Of a stretch of 64,000 nt of DNA, positions 12,101-21,624 are shown piece by piece (the stretch's first letter is position 1; the number at the start of each line of letters is the position of its first letter). Origin of the DNA: Nelumbo lutea (taxonomy: Eukaryota; Streptophyta; Magnoliopsida; Proteales; Nelumbonaceae); the NCBI GenBank assembly GCA_022828595.1, contig JAKGHH010000003.1:547973-611972 (forward strand). The letters are read 5' to 3'. The position numbers were made by a program, and so were the translations under genes. The notes under the pieces were generated by a model. It made no database searches, had not been told where the DNA came from, and saw only the letters and a program-made list of their open reading frames with translations.

Positions 12101-15100
12101 AGTCAGGCTCGGGCGGACTTTTTTGAGAAAGCCCGAGCCCGACCTTAAAAAGTTGAGCCCGATATTTAGGCCTGAGCCCGAGCCCGAGCCCGTGGGCCTG
12201 AAATCTTGTCCAAGCCTGACTTAAATCGGGCTACCTGGCCCATGAACAGGTCTATTCATAGATAATACATGTTTTCTTGGATGATTTTTTCTAGTTAATG
12301 ATATGTGTGTGTGGATATTGTGTGAGATAAGATAAATGTCTCCTATTTATGTTGTTGATGTCAGCTAGCATTTTGAGAAATCTTTACTAATTTTCTTTGC
12401 TTGCAGCTAGTGTTTTATAGTGTTTCTAGGCAATATGTATTACTGTTTGGTGATTATATGTGTTGGTGAGATTTAGTTTTAGGTGGAGGCTGCTAAAGTA
12501 ACATAGCAGAATTCTCCCTTTCGTTATGGCATCATGGGGTAGTGAAATTAAGTCAAGCATGGTTAATAACCGGACTTCATGGCCGTCCAGATGACCTCGG
12601 TGAAGCTTAATGGTGCTAATTACATACCTTGGGCAAAATCTGTTGAAGCAAATCTAATTGCTAGGGGTAAATTGAAGTATATTAAGGATTATAAACCGGA
12701 CTCAAGAATTGCTGGACACATTGATTGGGTAGAAGAACATGTATAAATTATGACTTCAATGGAATAGCATGGAACCCTAAAATAGTGTGAATTTTGTGTT
12801 CTTTGACAAGAAATATGGGATTGTGCTAAACAATTCTGCTCTGGACAAGATAATGTGACAAGGATTTATCAGCTTTATCAAGATTGTTTTCTGCTACAAC
12901 AAAGTGACATTATCGTTGAAGAGTACTATGCTAGCATCCATAAGAGTCTTGCATAATGATTTGAATTCCTATCAGCTGTTGTCAAATGACTTGAAGGTAC
13001 AGTAGCAACATAGGGATCAGCTGGATGTTGCCTTGTTTCTTTCTGGGCTAAGGTCTAAATATAAATCTGTTTATGGACAAATTCCAAGTAGTTGTTAGAT
13101 TCGTACCCTATTGGAAGTCTTCTTTAGAGTTAGGAGAGTCTCAAATCCACAGGCTTGTAGTTCTCCCATATTTGAGATGTTTGCTCTAGCTGCAACCAGG
13201 GGTGGTGGAGGTTTATGAGGTAGAGGTGGTATGGAATGAGAGGTGGCTGTGGAGGTGTTTGAGATGGAAGTGCTGCTAGAGGCTGAGGTGTTGGAGGATG
13301 TGGTATAGTTGTGTGAATGTGGTCATCGTGGGCATGAAGGATACATTGTCATTAGTATGCAATACAATAAAAAAAGAAATCAACATGATAGACTAAACAC
13401 ATTTAAGTTGATCATTATTTCATTAGAAAGTGGCTACTGAATGTCTACTATTAGTGTGCCTAAGGTTTTCCTTATGCTTCATTGATCCTGGCTGATTGCC
13501 TTGATGTATGATGTCTTGGAGGAAATCTCTTCCCCTTTATAATAGAATTTTCACCACTTCTTTAAAAAAAAACAGAATTGCCAACCATTTGTAAATACCC
13601 TTTTTGTCAAACTTGCTAAGCATGGCTTTTCATCATGCCCAACTTGCTAAGACTAAGCAAAAGTTTAGGTTAAATACCCTTTTGTCAAAACATTAGCTAA
13701 ATGATTCTGGTTGTGTTTGGGAGCGTTATTTTTGGCCTAAAGGGGCTTCTAAAATGCCACTTTTTAAAATGGGCATTTTAAACAAGTGCTTTATAGTGTT
13801 TGCTTGGTCACCAGCTTTTTAGTTCAAAATAGGTTCTTGTTAACATAAAAAATCTAAATGGAGTTTTTTTTTTTCTTTTTTGCTTTTTTAAATGGACATT
13901 TTGAGGTAGAAAGCCCTTTTTGAGCTTTTTCACCAAACAACTATTTGACTGGTTTTTGGCTTCTCCAACCCAAAAGCACAAAAAACCCATTTAGATTTTA
14001 CTAATTAGGGTATATATGTAACTTGCATTTCATTAATTATGTAATTCAATACAAATTAGGGGTATATATGTAACTTCATCTTCTTTCTCTCTTTTATCTT
14101 TAATTACTTTGTTTTAAAAATTGAAACAACCCTAACTAGTCTTGATTGACCCTATGTAATTGTTTTATACTATGTTTTGGGACAAAGTCTTAGTTGAGTT
14201 GACTATACTTGTGTCAATCTTTTTGCAAAGCTCTTCGAATTTTTTCTTTTTTTTGATCAATAACAACTTCAGCAATTTTATTAAAATATCACAAGAATAG
14301 TTACAGCAAGGAAGACAAACACTCTTATCTGCCAAAAACAACTTAAGTCCTCAAAGAAAGAAAAGGAAAAAAAGAAGCTATTTAGTTACAACTTAGCCCA
14401 AAACACTACATCCCTTTCTATCCCATGTTTATTTAGCCCATCAGCTATAAAGTTAGCTGTTCTTTTAATCCAACTCATCCTGATTTCCATTTCCCGTACC
14501 AGCCACTTGAACTTTCTTCTCTCATTGCTGTACTTCCATAATCCACAGTTGTCTTTCCTCAGCCACCCTATCACCACTTCCGAGTCCCCTTCAATTATGA
14601 GTTTTCTGACGTCCATCTCCTTAGCTTTCTGAACTCTTTCCATAACTGCCAAGATCTCAGCTCTAAGAGAATCCCCCACTCCAATTGGACATGAGAACAT
14701 GGCTGAAATGACCTGGTTCTCATCCTTAAAAACACCCCCAATCCCTGATTGTCCAGGATTCCCCCTACAACTCCCATCAAAGTTCAATTTTAGGAATCCA
14801 GCAGGTGGGGGTGTCCAAGACACCTTCACAACTGATTTGGACTCCATACAGCTTGCAATCTCACCCCACTTCTTCAACATGTCATCCACTGTGTAGTCTG
14901 TGAATAGCTCTAGAGATTTCAGCCACTGGATTAGGAAGCCCTTTACAAGACGAAATGTGACATGAGCTGGATACTTAATTCTACATCGTTGTTCCTATTT
15001 GCAATTGTGAATTTATTTACTCGGGATAGAGTTTATAATTCAGTTGCTCCTTTCATGAGCACCTTTATACCTAATACATCCAGCATTTACTTCCATCATC

Positions 15101-18100
15101 TCGCTAAAACGTGAGAAGGATATTCTTTATACTTGTCAATGACGAAATGAATATACATGAATCGTTTTTTGCACTAAAGTGTTTGACTGTTTGTATGTCT
15201 CCTTTTTAAAAGCTCGAACCTTTATATATCTGAGGCGGCTTTATCATTTTTGTTTCTCTTAAATTGGTGATTTTTGAATAATCACAATTTCTGATCCATC
15301 ATGTGAAATTAGTTGTTCAAGCAGCGGATGGCCTTTCCTTGTAATTGTCCAAAGCATGGCTAAGGATTTTTAGAGAATGTTAGGGGAACCTTATTCATAG
15401 TTAGGAATGTGGCATACTTGTCTGGCAAATTGATCTTTTGATTGACCGCTTCATCTAAGAACGTCTTCAGTGAGATTATATCTGAAGTTAAAAGGGGCTG
15501 TTGTTAAATTAAAGGAAAGAGGTAGATGAGAATTTTCTTTCTTTGAGGTGCTCATGTTATATATTTATTTGTTTGTTTGGTATTTCACGTTTGTTCTAGT
15601 TTGTGTTGTTTTTTTTTAGTTTTTACTGTCTTGTCTCTCCACTGATGTTACACCTTTTCATTGTAGTGGTTCACTTTCCCCCCGTTTTCAGGTGAAATTG
15701 CTAGGTTATCTAAAATAAGTAACTTTTAACTTTCTTAAATGAAAATAAACCTTAATAAAAGATATCGACACTTTACTACATTTAGATTGTACAAAGTTAC
15801 TTAAATTGATGATAAACTGGTAATTAGGATCTTTAGCAAAGAATGCTGTCTGCAAAGTACTTAGTGCCATGAACCATGTTGCTTTACCCCGCCTCTTCTT
15901 TGCCCAACAAATTTGAATCCACTCCTTCAAGAACTTTCCCCTGAATATCTGCATCAAAATTCTCTTTAATTCAATCTAATGTGAAAATTTCTATTGACAT
16001 CAAATCTGACTTCTCACTTGATGTTTCTACCATCTGATTATTGCTAGGTAATTTGGATCGATGATTGCCACCTATGCACCTATGCCTCCTTTTTATCTTT
16101 TATATCTTCCTATTACTTTTATGGGATCTGATTCCCCATAGGCCAATTCTCATTTGGGAGAAATTTCTTGAAACTTGAATTATTTGGCTGTTCTTCAAAC
16201 TCTTAGGCCTCTAATCCATCCACAATGCTGATCTTTTTTCTCCTTCTCAACTGGTTCTCCATTTGGTGATATCATCTTTTCATTCAAATTCATCAATGAA
16301 ATCCTCTAAATGGGCTTCCTAATCCAGTCCAGCCCTTTACAAGATAGTTAGTAAGGTCTTGTCCTTAAGAATCTGACAAGTACTCCCCTCCTTAGTTTTT
16401 TGTGAATCAAGGAGTTTTTGTTCAAGATGGACAAATTATTGATCTAATACTAATTGCCAATGAGTGTGTAGGAGAAATGAAGAGATCAAGGAAAAATGGT
16501 GGTCTATAAGTTGGATTTGGATAATGCCTATGACTTGGTTGATTGGAAGTTTCTGATTGGGGTTGTTAAGACAATATGGGTTTGGAGAGAGATGGTGAAA
16601 ATGGATTTGGGGGTGTTTAAGGACTTGTCGCTACTTGGTAATAGTTAGCGACACATTGGTGGATTTCTTCCCTACTAGGCATGGAATTAGACAAGGAGAC
16701 CCCCTCTCTCATTTTCTATTTACGGTAGTCACAGATGTTTTAAGTAGAGTCATCCTAAAATTACTCATTTGCAATTTGCAGATGATAACATTTGGTTTTG
16801 TGAGGGTGATGAGTTAGTTGGGATAAATATGGAAGAGGGGGAGATTGCAGAGTGTGTTGGCATCTTAGGGTGTAATGTTGCTCAATGGTTGTTGACTTAA
16901 TTACCTCTAGGAGCTAACACAAAAGAGGCATTTTCTAGAACCCAATAATGGAAAGATTCTATAAGAGACTGGCTAGTTGGAAGAAAGGGTACATTTTTCT
17001 GGGTGAAAGAATAACTTTGATTAGTTTGACCCTTTCCAAGTTACAAGGAATATGTTGGTCTCTTTACAGTGGGTGGGGAGATCAGCAAATACTTTGTCCA
17101 ATGTGGTAACCAAGCAAGGGGTAATTAGGGAAGAATTGTTTTGGGCTTAGTTGTGATTCCTGTATTTTTTTCCTAGTTTAATTGTATGACTCTAGGAGGG
17201 TCCGTAGCTCGCACCTCTCCCTGGGATGTATGAAATCACAACTCTAAATCAATTTTTGAATTAATAAAATTTTACTATTACTCTTAATAAAAAGATCCCG
17301 GTAGGTGTGGGCAAAAGGTTAGAGAAGTTAACGAGGGACTTTTTATGGGAACCAAGGGAAGGGTAGCAGGATGATAGGATTAACTAGGACGCGGTGAGTA
17401 GAGAAAAGATGCATGAGCTCTGGGAATAGGTAATATTACAAAGGAGGAATACAACTCTTCTGGGGAAATGGCCTTGGTGAGTGCCCCAAGACAGGGATAA
17501 ATTATGGACGAAGGTGATATTGAGCATTCGTGGGCTTTTGGACAATGAATGGGATGGCAAAACTTTGGCTAGGGTGAATTGGGCTTCTCCTTGGAAAACC
17601 ATCAATGCCGTGTTGCCACTCTTTACTCCTTTTATGTACAATTGTTATAGTGGTAACTAGTTCATGGGCTGGGCTCGGGCTTTGCTTTTGTCAAAATGTG
17701 CTTCTTGTTCTAGTTAAGGGGGTATGGTGTAAGCCCAACCCTATCAGTGCTTTTTGTTGGGAAGTTGCTCATGAAAAAATTAATACTTGTGACTTCATCC
17801 AAAGAAAATGACCATATTGGTGCTCATTGCCTCAATGGTGTACCTTGTGCAAGGTTAGTGGTGAGAGTTTCTACCACTTGCTTATCCTTTGTTCGTTCAC
17901 TACTTTTATTTGGGAATGGTCTCTTTCCTTGTCTGGGTGTAGGTGGATACCTCCGGCAGATGTTCAAAGTTTAATTGTCCCCTCTTTCTTCATATGGCCA
18001 AAGAAAATGGGAAGAATTATGTGGGGATGCTCAAGAGTGGCATTTTGATGGATAACTTGGGAAGAAAGGTACTCTAGAATCTTCGTAGAGAAGGAGAGAA

Positions 18101-21100
18101 GCAAGGAATATGTCATTGGAACTAATTATAATCAGAGTGGTACATTAGCTGAAGTCCTTGGACACTTTTTTTCCCATTGTATCAATGGACGTCCTCTTTA
18201 GAGGAGGAAGTGGCTGAATTATGTTCAACTAAGTCCATTTCCAATTACTACTGGTCCCTTCCGGAACGAGGGTTCATTAAACTTAATTTTGATGGCAGCA
18301 GCATGGGTACTCCAGGGTTTTTTTTGGTATTGGTGGTGGGGTTTTCAGAGATGATGAAGGCTAGATTCTACCTCTTTTCTCAGGACCAGCCAGGGACGGT
18401 TGGATATACAGTAATGAAAAGAAGAAAGTCAGGTGGTTGACAAGAGATATGGAAATTTCATTCAATTGGGCTAAATACTGTGCTATCTCGTTAGCTGATG
18501 TTTTAGGCAAACACAGGGTGGGGGGAGAATCTATGTTCTGGGTACTGTTTTTAATGAGGGAACAGTTGGGGGAGAAATAAGAGATTTTTTCTCACATTGA
18601 CTGACATTTACTTCTGTAATTCCTTTGTTGTACACTTATTTCTATTCTTTAATGAAATGAATTTATGCTGTTATCGATAAAAAAAGTTCCCCTCAAATGT
18701 CATCTTAGTTTTGATATGCAGATGTGTTTGATGGAGGTACTGTTTGTATTCCATTTTGAGGTGTCCATGGAGCATAGGCCTTACACTTGCATCAGTTATA
18801 TACTCTATAGTAATGTGTATTTTTTTTTTAAAGTTTAAAGCATTGTGGGTGTAATGTCTTACTTCCAGATACATAATGTATTTATTTTATTGGAAAGTAA
18901 TAAGTTCTACTCCCTATTTGTTTTGAGTCCACCCAAAATTCTATAACATGCGTATATGAGTCGGGGCTTTCTCTAATGATTCATACCTTTTGATCTTTAG
19001 AATCTTTCTGTTTCTAGCCTATAAATTTTATGTAATCCTTTTCTTCTCTTCTGTTTTTTTCACTCCATGGCTTGATTTTCGTCATCATGTTTGAGAATAG
19101 GAGAGAATTGAAGCAGAAAATCTGTTTGCATCAAAAGAAGCTGAAGAGGAGGCTAAGAAAGTATCTGCAAAGACGTTCACTCCAGGTGAGATGCCAGATG
19201 TTCAAGATATTCTGAAGGAAGAACAAACCCCTAAAGCAGTTGCTCCCACACCAGAGCAGATTATAGCTATTAAGGTGAGATGTTTGTGACACATTACTTT
19301 TTGTTATTGGGTTTGTGCTTTATGACATGGAATCTCACACTCTCTCTCCATGTGTTTGTGTGTGCATTGACTCTTATCTATGTTGTTAACCAATGTTGGT
19401 CCCTACTGTCTGGGGGCCTTGTGAGGGATGTACTGGATATGGACATAATTTTTGGCAATTTTTTGCACAAATTTGCTGCTCTCAGACTCAAACTCGTGTT
19501 CTCCTGCTGGCCACTTGGTAGTCTAGGATTTTACTATTGCACCAAGCAATGACTTTTTTTGATAAATGAATAATGCTTTTATTAATAAGAAAGGAAGTGT
19601 ATGTTCACCCTAAGAGCAAGCACGAGATGCTACCTCCCCTTAGAATCTCCCTAAGTTTCAGATTTTCTACTCCTAGTTGGTTTGCGGCCTATAATCCTTG
19701 CACCGCAGCCAGTATCTCAGCCCTTGTTGAATCGCCAACTCCCACTGGTACTGGGAATAGGGATAGGATGTTTCTATCCTTACCTCTTAAGATCCCTCTT
19801 ATACCCAAAGGCCCTCGATTGCCTAGACTGCTGCCATCAAAGTTCAGCTTTACCACACCCTTTGTAGGAGGTCTCCACTCTATCTGTAGTCTATTCTTTT
19901 TTGGGGGGTGGGGAGGCCACCTCTGCCCAACTTTTCCAGAGATCATCAAAAGAATAACCTCTGAACAGATCTGAAGTTTTTAGCCAATGAATTGTTCTTG
20001 TCAAAATGCACTTCTTTACTTCATTGATGCTTCTTTCATTTTCTTGGACTATTCTAAAATTCCTTTCCTCCCAGATAGTCCACAAAATGGCTGTCTGATG
20101 CACTTCCACATTAGTTTCCCTCTCTTAGTTGGCTGCCCAAAAGTAGACAGATCAAAAAGCAAGTTTACTTCAAAGGGAAAGATCCACCTGCACCCAAAAA
20201 ACATAAAGACCCAATTCTAAATATTAGCAGCAAAAACACAAGATAAGAGCAAGTGATGGTGATCCTCATTATGCACTTCACACAAAATACAGCAGTTTGG
20301 GGATATACAAAGAAAATGTCTCTAACTTTGAGGGTTATCCATAGTATTGATTTTACTCTAAAAGGCTTCCCAACAGAAAACTACTTTAGGGGGAATGGGC
20401 CTTGACCAGATTTCTTTGACAACGAACTCCGAAGAGAGAGGGGCAGAACAGAGGGAGTTGAGATAAGAAGCGCAAGTAAAGGAACCATTAGGAGTTAGTC
20501 CAAATTCTTCTATCGGGTTTTGAGTGGTCCGAACAAACAGAGTCCAAAAGAAGCAAAATCTCAGAGACACAAGCAGATTCCTCATCCCTTAAACCTCTAG
20601 GACACACAAAATTCCAATTCAAAGGCAGGGGGAGAACTGAGGGAGAAAGAAATCTTGAAGCAGGCTCCTTTTTAAAGGGGGAGATAGAGTACAGGGAGGG
20701 GAATGATCCCTATTTGTATCCTGTACATGACAAAGAATGTTTGAAGAGGTTTTTTTTTTTTTTAATTTCCTTTTCTTTGTCTATTATTGTATGGTGACTT
20801 GATCTTGGGGTATAGATTTCTGTTATTACTTATTTTATCGGTAAATGTGAAGAATATGGGTTTCAAATTTCATTATTAATATCTCTTCATCTTTGTCATA
20901 TATGCAGGCTGCAATTGTAAATTCCCAAACTCTTGAAGAGGTTGCAAGGCTTGAACAGGTTTTTATTTTTATTTTCCTTTTTCGGAAGATAGTTTACTGT
21001 CCATTTTCTCTTTATCTTTGTCCCTGCCTTTTTGCCTTTTTGTCCTTTTTCTGGTTTTACACTTGTGTATTCATCTTTCGTTTAATTTCATGGCAGGCTT

Positions 21101-21285
21101 TGAAGTCGGGTCAGCTCCCAGCAGATCTGAAGATTCCAGAGGATGACACTGCTACAAGTATTGTCCATCCCAAAGACGACAAAATGGAAATGCACAACCA
21201 GAAAGAAGATAATTCACAATCACAACATTCCGTGGACCAACAAAATGATAATGGCTCTGTACCAATTGAAGAGGTATTTTGTTAA
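149..21285 (+). CDS. U2A': U2 small nuclear ribonucleoprotein A' (5'-partial, spliced)
   Basis: U2A' is the leucine-rich-repeat subunit of the U2 snRNP; with U2B'' it binds stem-loop IV of U2 snRNA in the spliceosome. Exons seen: 149-278, 371-576, 19101-19274, 20908-20958 and 21097 to the stop at 21283-21285. All acceptors are AG and all donors GT (gtaag, gtgag, gtgag, gttttt), and the frame is continuous. The first two exons carry LRRs (DQFDTIDLSDNEIVKLENF, then LVLTNNRLVNL and LLDNNITKKPNYRLYVI). The next begins ERIEAENLFASKEAEEE, the usual charged linker, and is followed by TPEQIIAIK, then AAIVNSQTLEEVARLEQ and a hydrophilic tail. The N-terminal ~40 residues (MVKLTADL-type start) lie off the left edge. 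The tail reads PIEE then VFC and stop. Relatives end at or near EE, so GTATTT at 21274 could instead be a donor to a distant last exon. One intron is 18.5 kb. All visible residues look functional. Confidence 0.95.
728..1110 (-). mobile_element. LINE 3'-end fragment
   Basis: Read on the minus strand this is a degenerate LINE 3' region: a remnant of the stretch after the reverse transcriptase (cysteine/tryptophan-rich, IWEE-like), a 3' UTR, and an A-rich tail seen as T-rich DNA at about 728-760. Several stops occur. A related tail lies at 10697-10930 (shared AAGTATTTTGTCTG-like and ACATATG motifs are only loosely similar). Confidence 0.45.
1111..1570. other. Intronic DNA with no recognised feature
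   Basis: A/T-rich intron sequence with T runs at about 1257-1280. No coding signal or repeat end could be supported. Confidence 0.6.
2701..3124 (+). mobile_element. Nested LINE 3' end (RNase H end plus poly-A)
   Basis: The + strand reading frame 2692-2979 gives the C-terminal RNase H part: VEGDSKIVVGWL carries the third acidic residue, and SANSLADGLAKQGVSRDHLF gives the last catalytic Asp and the family's usual terminus. A 3' UTR follows, with AATAA signals and an A tail at 3114-3124. It splits the older minus-strand LINE: the interrupted sequence continues at 3125. It is 5'-truncated, as is typical for target-primed reverse transcription. Confidence 0.85.
3371..3959 (-). repeat. Tandem duplication inside the LINE ORF2
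   Basis: The phrase ggggttgagtgctcaccc occurs at about 3377, 3661 and 3710, giving periods of about 284 and 49 bp. The two long copies encode the same post-RT peptide (TTPWKAISGILPKFLK) on the minus strand with few changes. Probably a replication-slippage or unequal-exchange event after insertion. Confidence 0.8.
4031..4849. mobile_element. Non-autonomous TIR element (about 820 bp)
   Basis: The left end reads tgttttaaaagcgcaagacg; the right end, reverse-complemented, reads tgttttaaaacgcggaggcg. GC-rich ends with gaggcgtgag-type repeats surround an A/T-rich core. It has no coding capacity. Target duplication was not resolved, so the superfamily is unassigned. It sits between the two halves of a minus-strand LINE. 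Confidence 0.6.
5048..5975 (-). mobile_element. LINE ORF1 fragment (RNA-binding, DUF4283-like)
   Basis: Two minus-strand reading frames (5526-5975 and 5070-5513) join into an ORF1-like protein: a basic N-terminal region with KCYIT-type and LVCFRESRGGNGWKVVAEVL motifs, a Lys-rich linker, then LNIHSKVGVVTV, VRLLGLPFNLWKEEVL and GGVTPNDIPRKIEV. The second part is the DUF4283-like RNA-binding module of plant LINE ORF1. The same architecture recurs at 27829-29087 (VRLLGLPFHLWRQEIAESIA). A stop and frame change at about 5520 breaks it. Confidence 0.7.
5976..7480. other. Intronic DNA, mostly unrecognised
   Basis: 6400-6670 is relatively GC-rich with short direct repeats of gagttcactcttcact (about 6479 and 6537). 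6830-7090 contains a GCCCGGGC/GGCCTAGG-rich stretch that resembles the ends of the hAT MITE at 11753, but clean termini were not found. No gene is supported. Confidence 0.5.
7483..8440 (-). mobile_element. L1-type LINE, ORF2 fragment
   Basis: The minus-strand frame 7906-8256 begins TYLGLPIEKFEKRLLAWKK, continues SLGGRITLIKATLADLP and ends ISWEIVNRCKEGGLGPRNL, the segment just after the RT catalytic core of plant LINEs. Left of it, 7500-7800 matches the zf-RVT-proximal part of the copies at 3125-3500 and 20440-20700. There is no 3' tail and no RT core, so it is truncated at both ends. Confidence 0.8.
8441..8666. other. A/T-rich intron sequence
   Basis: No recognised feature. Confidence 0.5.
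8667..9132. repeat. 233-bp perfect-period tandem duplication
   Basis: The block starting gtcaacataattctcc at 8667 is repeated at 8900 with only a couple of differences (cctcttcttc versus ccttttcttc; ttttgctat versus ttttctat). The near identity says it arose recently. No coding content was seen. Confidence 0.9.
9133..10026. other. Intronic DNA with no recognised feature
   Basis: Ordinary A/T-rich intron sequence; the reading frames are short and unlike any family I know. Confidence 0.5.
10027..10930 (-). mobile_element. Older LINE 3' end, split by a later LINE
   Basis: A T run at 10027 followed by gataaatgag and tttattaa is the minus-strand poly-A end of a LINE. The body resumes after the younger insertion, at 10697-10930, with 3'-UTR-like DNA. 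No intact domain remains. Confidence 0.5.
10110..10678 (-). mobile_element. 5'-truncated LINE (RNase H end) with target-site duplication
   Basis: The minus strand encodes RNase H from EWMPPGEEFIKLNFDGSSRG through RAELLAVVQGIQ to a frame ending near NMTIRV, then a 3' UTR and an A tail (T run at 10111-10118). A near-perfect target duplication, ccaaagagagattatctt at 10092-10109 and ccaaagagagatatctt at 10679-10695, brackets it, which proves insertion as a truncated copy. Confidence 0.85.
11180..11744 (-). mobile_element. Ty1/copia pol 3' end (RT/RNase H remnant)
   Basis: On the minus strand one can follow the copia C-terminus through stops: TDVD-A-SITNRKSTIGYY, then SSIGAEYRTMAHATCELLWL (the AEYR motif), LFCNTEVAIHIFSNPMFHEK and KDVEVDCHFVKEKV. 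A polypurine tract (ttgaggggggtcc on the minus strand, 11181-11192) follows at the expected place before a 3' LTR. A hAT MITE inserted just upstream at 11753. Confidence 0.8.
11753..12254. mobile_element. hAT MITE (502 bp) with perfect 8-bp TSD
   Basis: Terminal inverted repeats TAGACCTGTTCATG at both ends (inverted on the right) are flanked by TTCATAGA at 11745-11752 and 12255-12262. The ends are rich in gcccgagccc/gggcctgag motifs and the core is A/T-rich. An 8-bp duplication plus TAG-starting ends is diagnostic of hAT. No transposase. Confidence 0.93.
12579..13345 (+). mobile_element. Ty1/copia gag remnant
   Basis: The frame from ATG 12579 to a stop near 12746 begins MAVQMTSVKLNGANYIPWAK, the UBN2-type copia gag start. 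Further on, through stops, come SGQDNVTRIYQLYQD, DQLDVALFLSGLRSKYKSVY, a Gly-rich stretch (about 13200-13310) and a degenerate zinc knuckle (CECGHRGHEG, about 13313). It is a decayed pseudogene. The copia copy at 22200-22614 has parallel sequence. Confidence 0.8.
13346..14245. other. Intronic DNA, possible small MITE
   Basis: 13715-13995 begins gtgtttgggagcg and ends ccaacccaaaagcac, which hints at a short TIR element, but the ends are not clean. The rest is A/T-rich with no coding signal. Confidence 0.4.
14246..14955 (-). mobile_element. 5'-truncated LINE with intact RNase H domain
   Basis: The element runs from a T run at about 14243-14255 (poly-A of the minus strand) through a 3' UTR to the RNase H frame at 14386-14889. 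The right end (about 14955) falls in the ORF2 linker before RNase H. It belongs to the same subfamily as the + strand copy at 29640-30176 (GNPGQ, GIGGVF, GVGDSLRAEI shared), different from the LLAAVQG subfamily at 1828, 10323 and 19689. Confidence 0.85.
14386..14889 (-). CDS. RNase H domain of LINE ORF2 (167 residues, uninterrupted)
   Basis: The RNase H domain removes RNA from the RNA-DNA hybrid during LINE copying. All four acidic positions are present: D38 in KLNFDGS, E78 in SLRAEI, D102 in IIEGDSEV and D150 in NFIADGL. The frame ends FWAKL, as the homologous copy at 30044 does. The first Met is internal to the original ORF2, which would have carried endonuclease, RT and zf-RVT upstream, so this is a fragment rather than a stand-alone gene. 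Expression is not implied. It is the cleanest LINE domain in the window. Confidence 0.8.
   Translation of the reverse strand: MDDMLKKWGEIASCMESKSVVKVSWTPPPAGFLKLNFDGSCRGNPGQSGIGGVFKDENQVISAMFSCPIGVGDSLRAEILAVMERVQKAKEMDVRKLIIEGDSEVVIGWLRKDNCGLWKYSNERRKFKWLVREMEIRMSWIKRTANFIADGLNKHGIERDVVFWAKL
14956..16320. other. Intronic DNA with no recognised feature
   Basis: A/T-rich with a GC-poor core. A minus-strand frame at 15706-15957 shows no recognisable domain. 16030-16320 may be the decayed upstream part of the LINE that becomes recognisable at 16322. Confidence 0.5.
16322..18677 (+). mobile_element. L1-type LINE ORF2, RT to RNase H, interrupted
   Basis: With frame breaks the + strand reads PALYKIVSKVLSLRI, NQGVFVQDGQIIDLILIANE, KLDLDNAYDLVDWKFL (first RT catalytic Asp), RQGDPLS, then LQFADDNIWF (YADD-box equivalent, FADD), ANTKEA and SWKKGYIFLGERITLISLTL. 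After the nested insertion (17079-17293) it resumes IPVGVGKRLEKLTRDFLWE, then zf-RVT-like DNA and RNase H (KLNFDGSSMGTPG at about 18270-18320). It ends in a 3' UTR and A tail at 18677. Many stops make it inactive. It is the longest LINE copy here and the only one with RT core motifs. Confidence 0.85.
17079..17293 (+). mobile_element. Nested LINE 3' end inside LINE 16322-18677
   Basis: The sequence WVGRSANTLSNVVTKQGVIR followed by EELFWA and stop is the RNase H terminus. A 3' UTR with cgcacctctccctggg and aattaataaaat, then an A-rich tail ending near 17293, follow. The host LINE frame (…SLYR, then IPVGVGK) is continuous if the insert is removed. Confidence 0.8.
19555..20715 (-). mobile_element. 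L1-type LINE 3' half in U2A' intron
   Basis: A T run at 19553-19559 marks the minus-strand A tail. Moving right: RNase H (KLNFDGSSLGNRGPLGI, TRAEILAAVQGL), the linker (LWTIWEERNFRIVQENERS), and zf-RVT (FVVKEIWSRPIPPKVVFCWE at about 20358-20430). The first RNase H Asp is kept. The copy supplies the uninterrupted reference for the broken LINE at 1571-4015. It lies in the 1.6 kb intron 19275-20907. Confidence 0.85.
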
Positions 21286-21355
21286 TTCTATTACATGCTG
21301 GTGAATCTGTTTGGGCAAAAACAAGTAGCTCTCCTGAATCAATGGCTTAGGTATA
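21286..21355 (+). other. 3' flank of U2A' (UTR or last intron)
   Basis: Immediately after the stop at 21283-21285. No clear poly-A signal is seen before the copia LTR begins. Confidence 0.4.
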
Positions 21356-21624
21356 TGTTAAGATTGCAGGTGTGACATATGGGTATTTTGTGTCACTTCA
21401 TTTTAAGTTTGCTTAAGCAATGTTTTATTTACTGTCCCACACTTATTAGGGGAATAATTGTCATGATACTATGAAATTAGAATACTACAAATATCAGCTG
21501 ACTGGTAAGAGACACCTAACCTCTCATCATTTGTTTCTTTCCTCTTTCTTCTTCTTTCCACTGTCGCTTCTTTCTTTCTGCCTACTGTATAGAGCAAATA
21601 AACATTAGTGCATGGTATCCGAGC
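21356..21624 (+). mobile_element. Copia-type LTR and tRNA-Met primer site
   Basis: The candidate LTR starts TGTTAAGATTGC and ends aacattagtgCA at 21612; directly after comes tggtatccgagc (21613-21624), one base off the copia primer-binding site TGGTATCAGAGC, complementary to initiator tRNA-Met. The LTR start is uncertain. Downstream gag remnants at 22200-22614 fit the same element. Confidence 0.6.

Larger units (their letters stand above)
577..19100 (+). other. Giant U2A' intron (18,524 bp) filled with transposable elements
   Basis: The donor is CATAAG followed by gtgagt at 577 and the acceptor is gagaatag before 19101, both in phase 0 of U2A'. The intron holds LINE fragments on both strands, copia gag and pol remnants, a hAT MITE and a larger TIR repeat, listed separately. 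The corresponding intron of a compact plant genome would be around a hundred bases (general knowledge), so nearly all of the length is inserted DNA. Confidence 0.9.
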
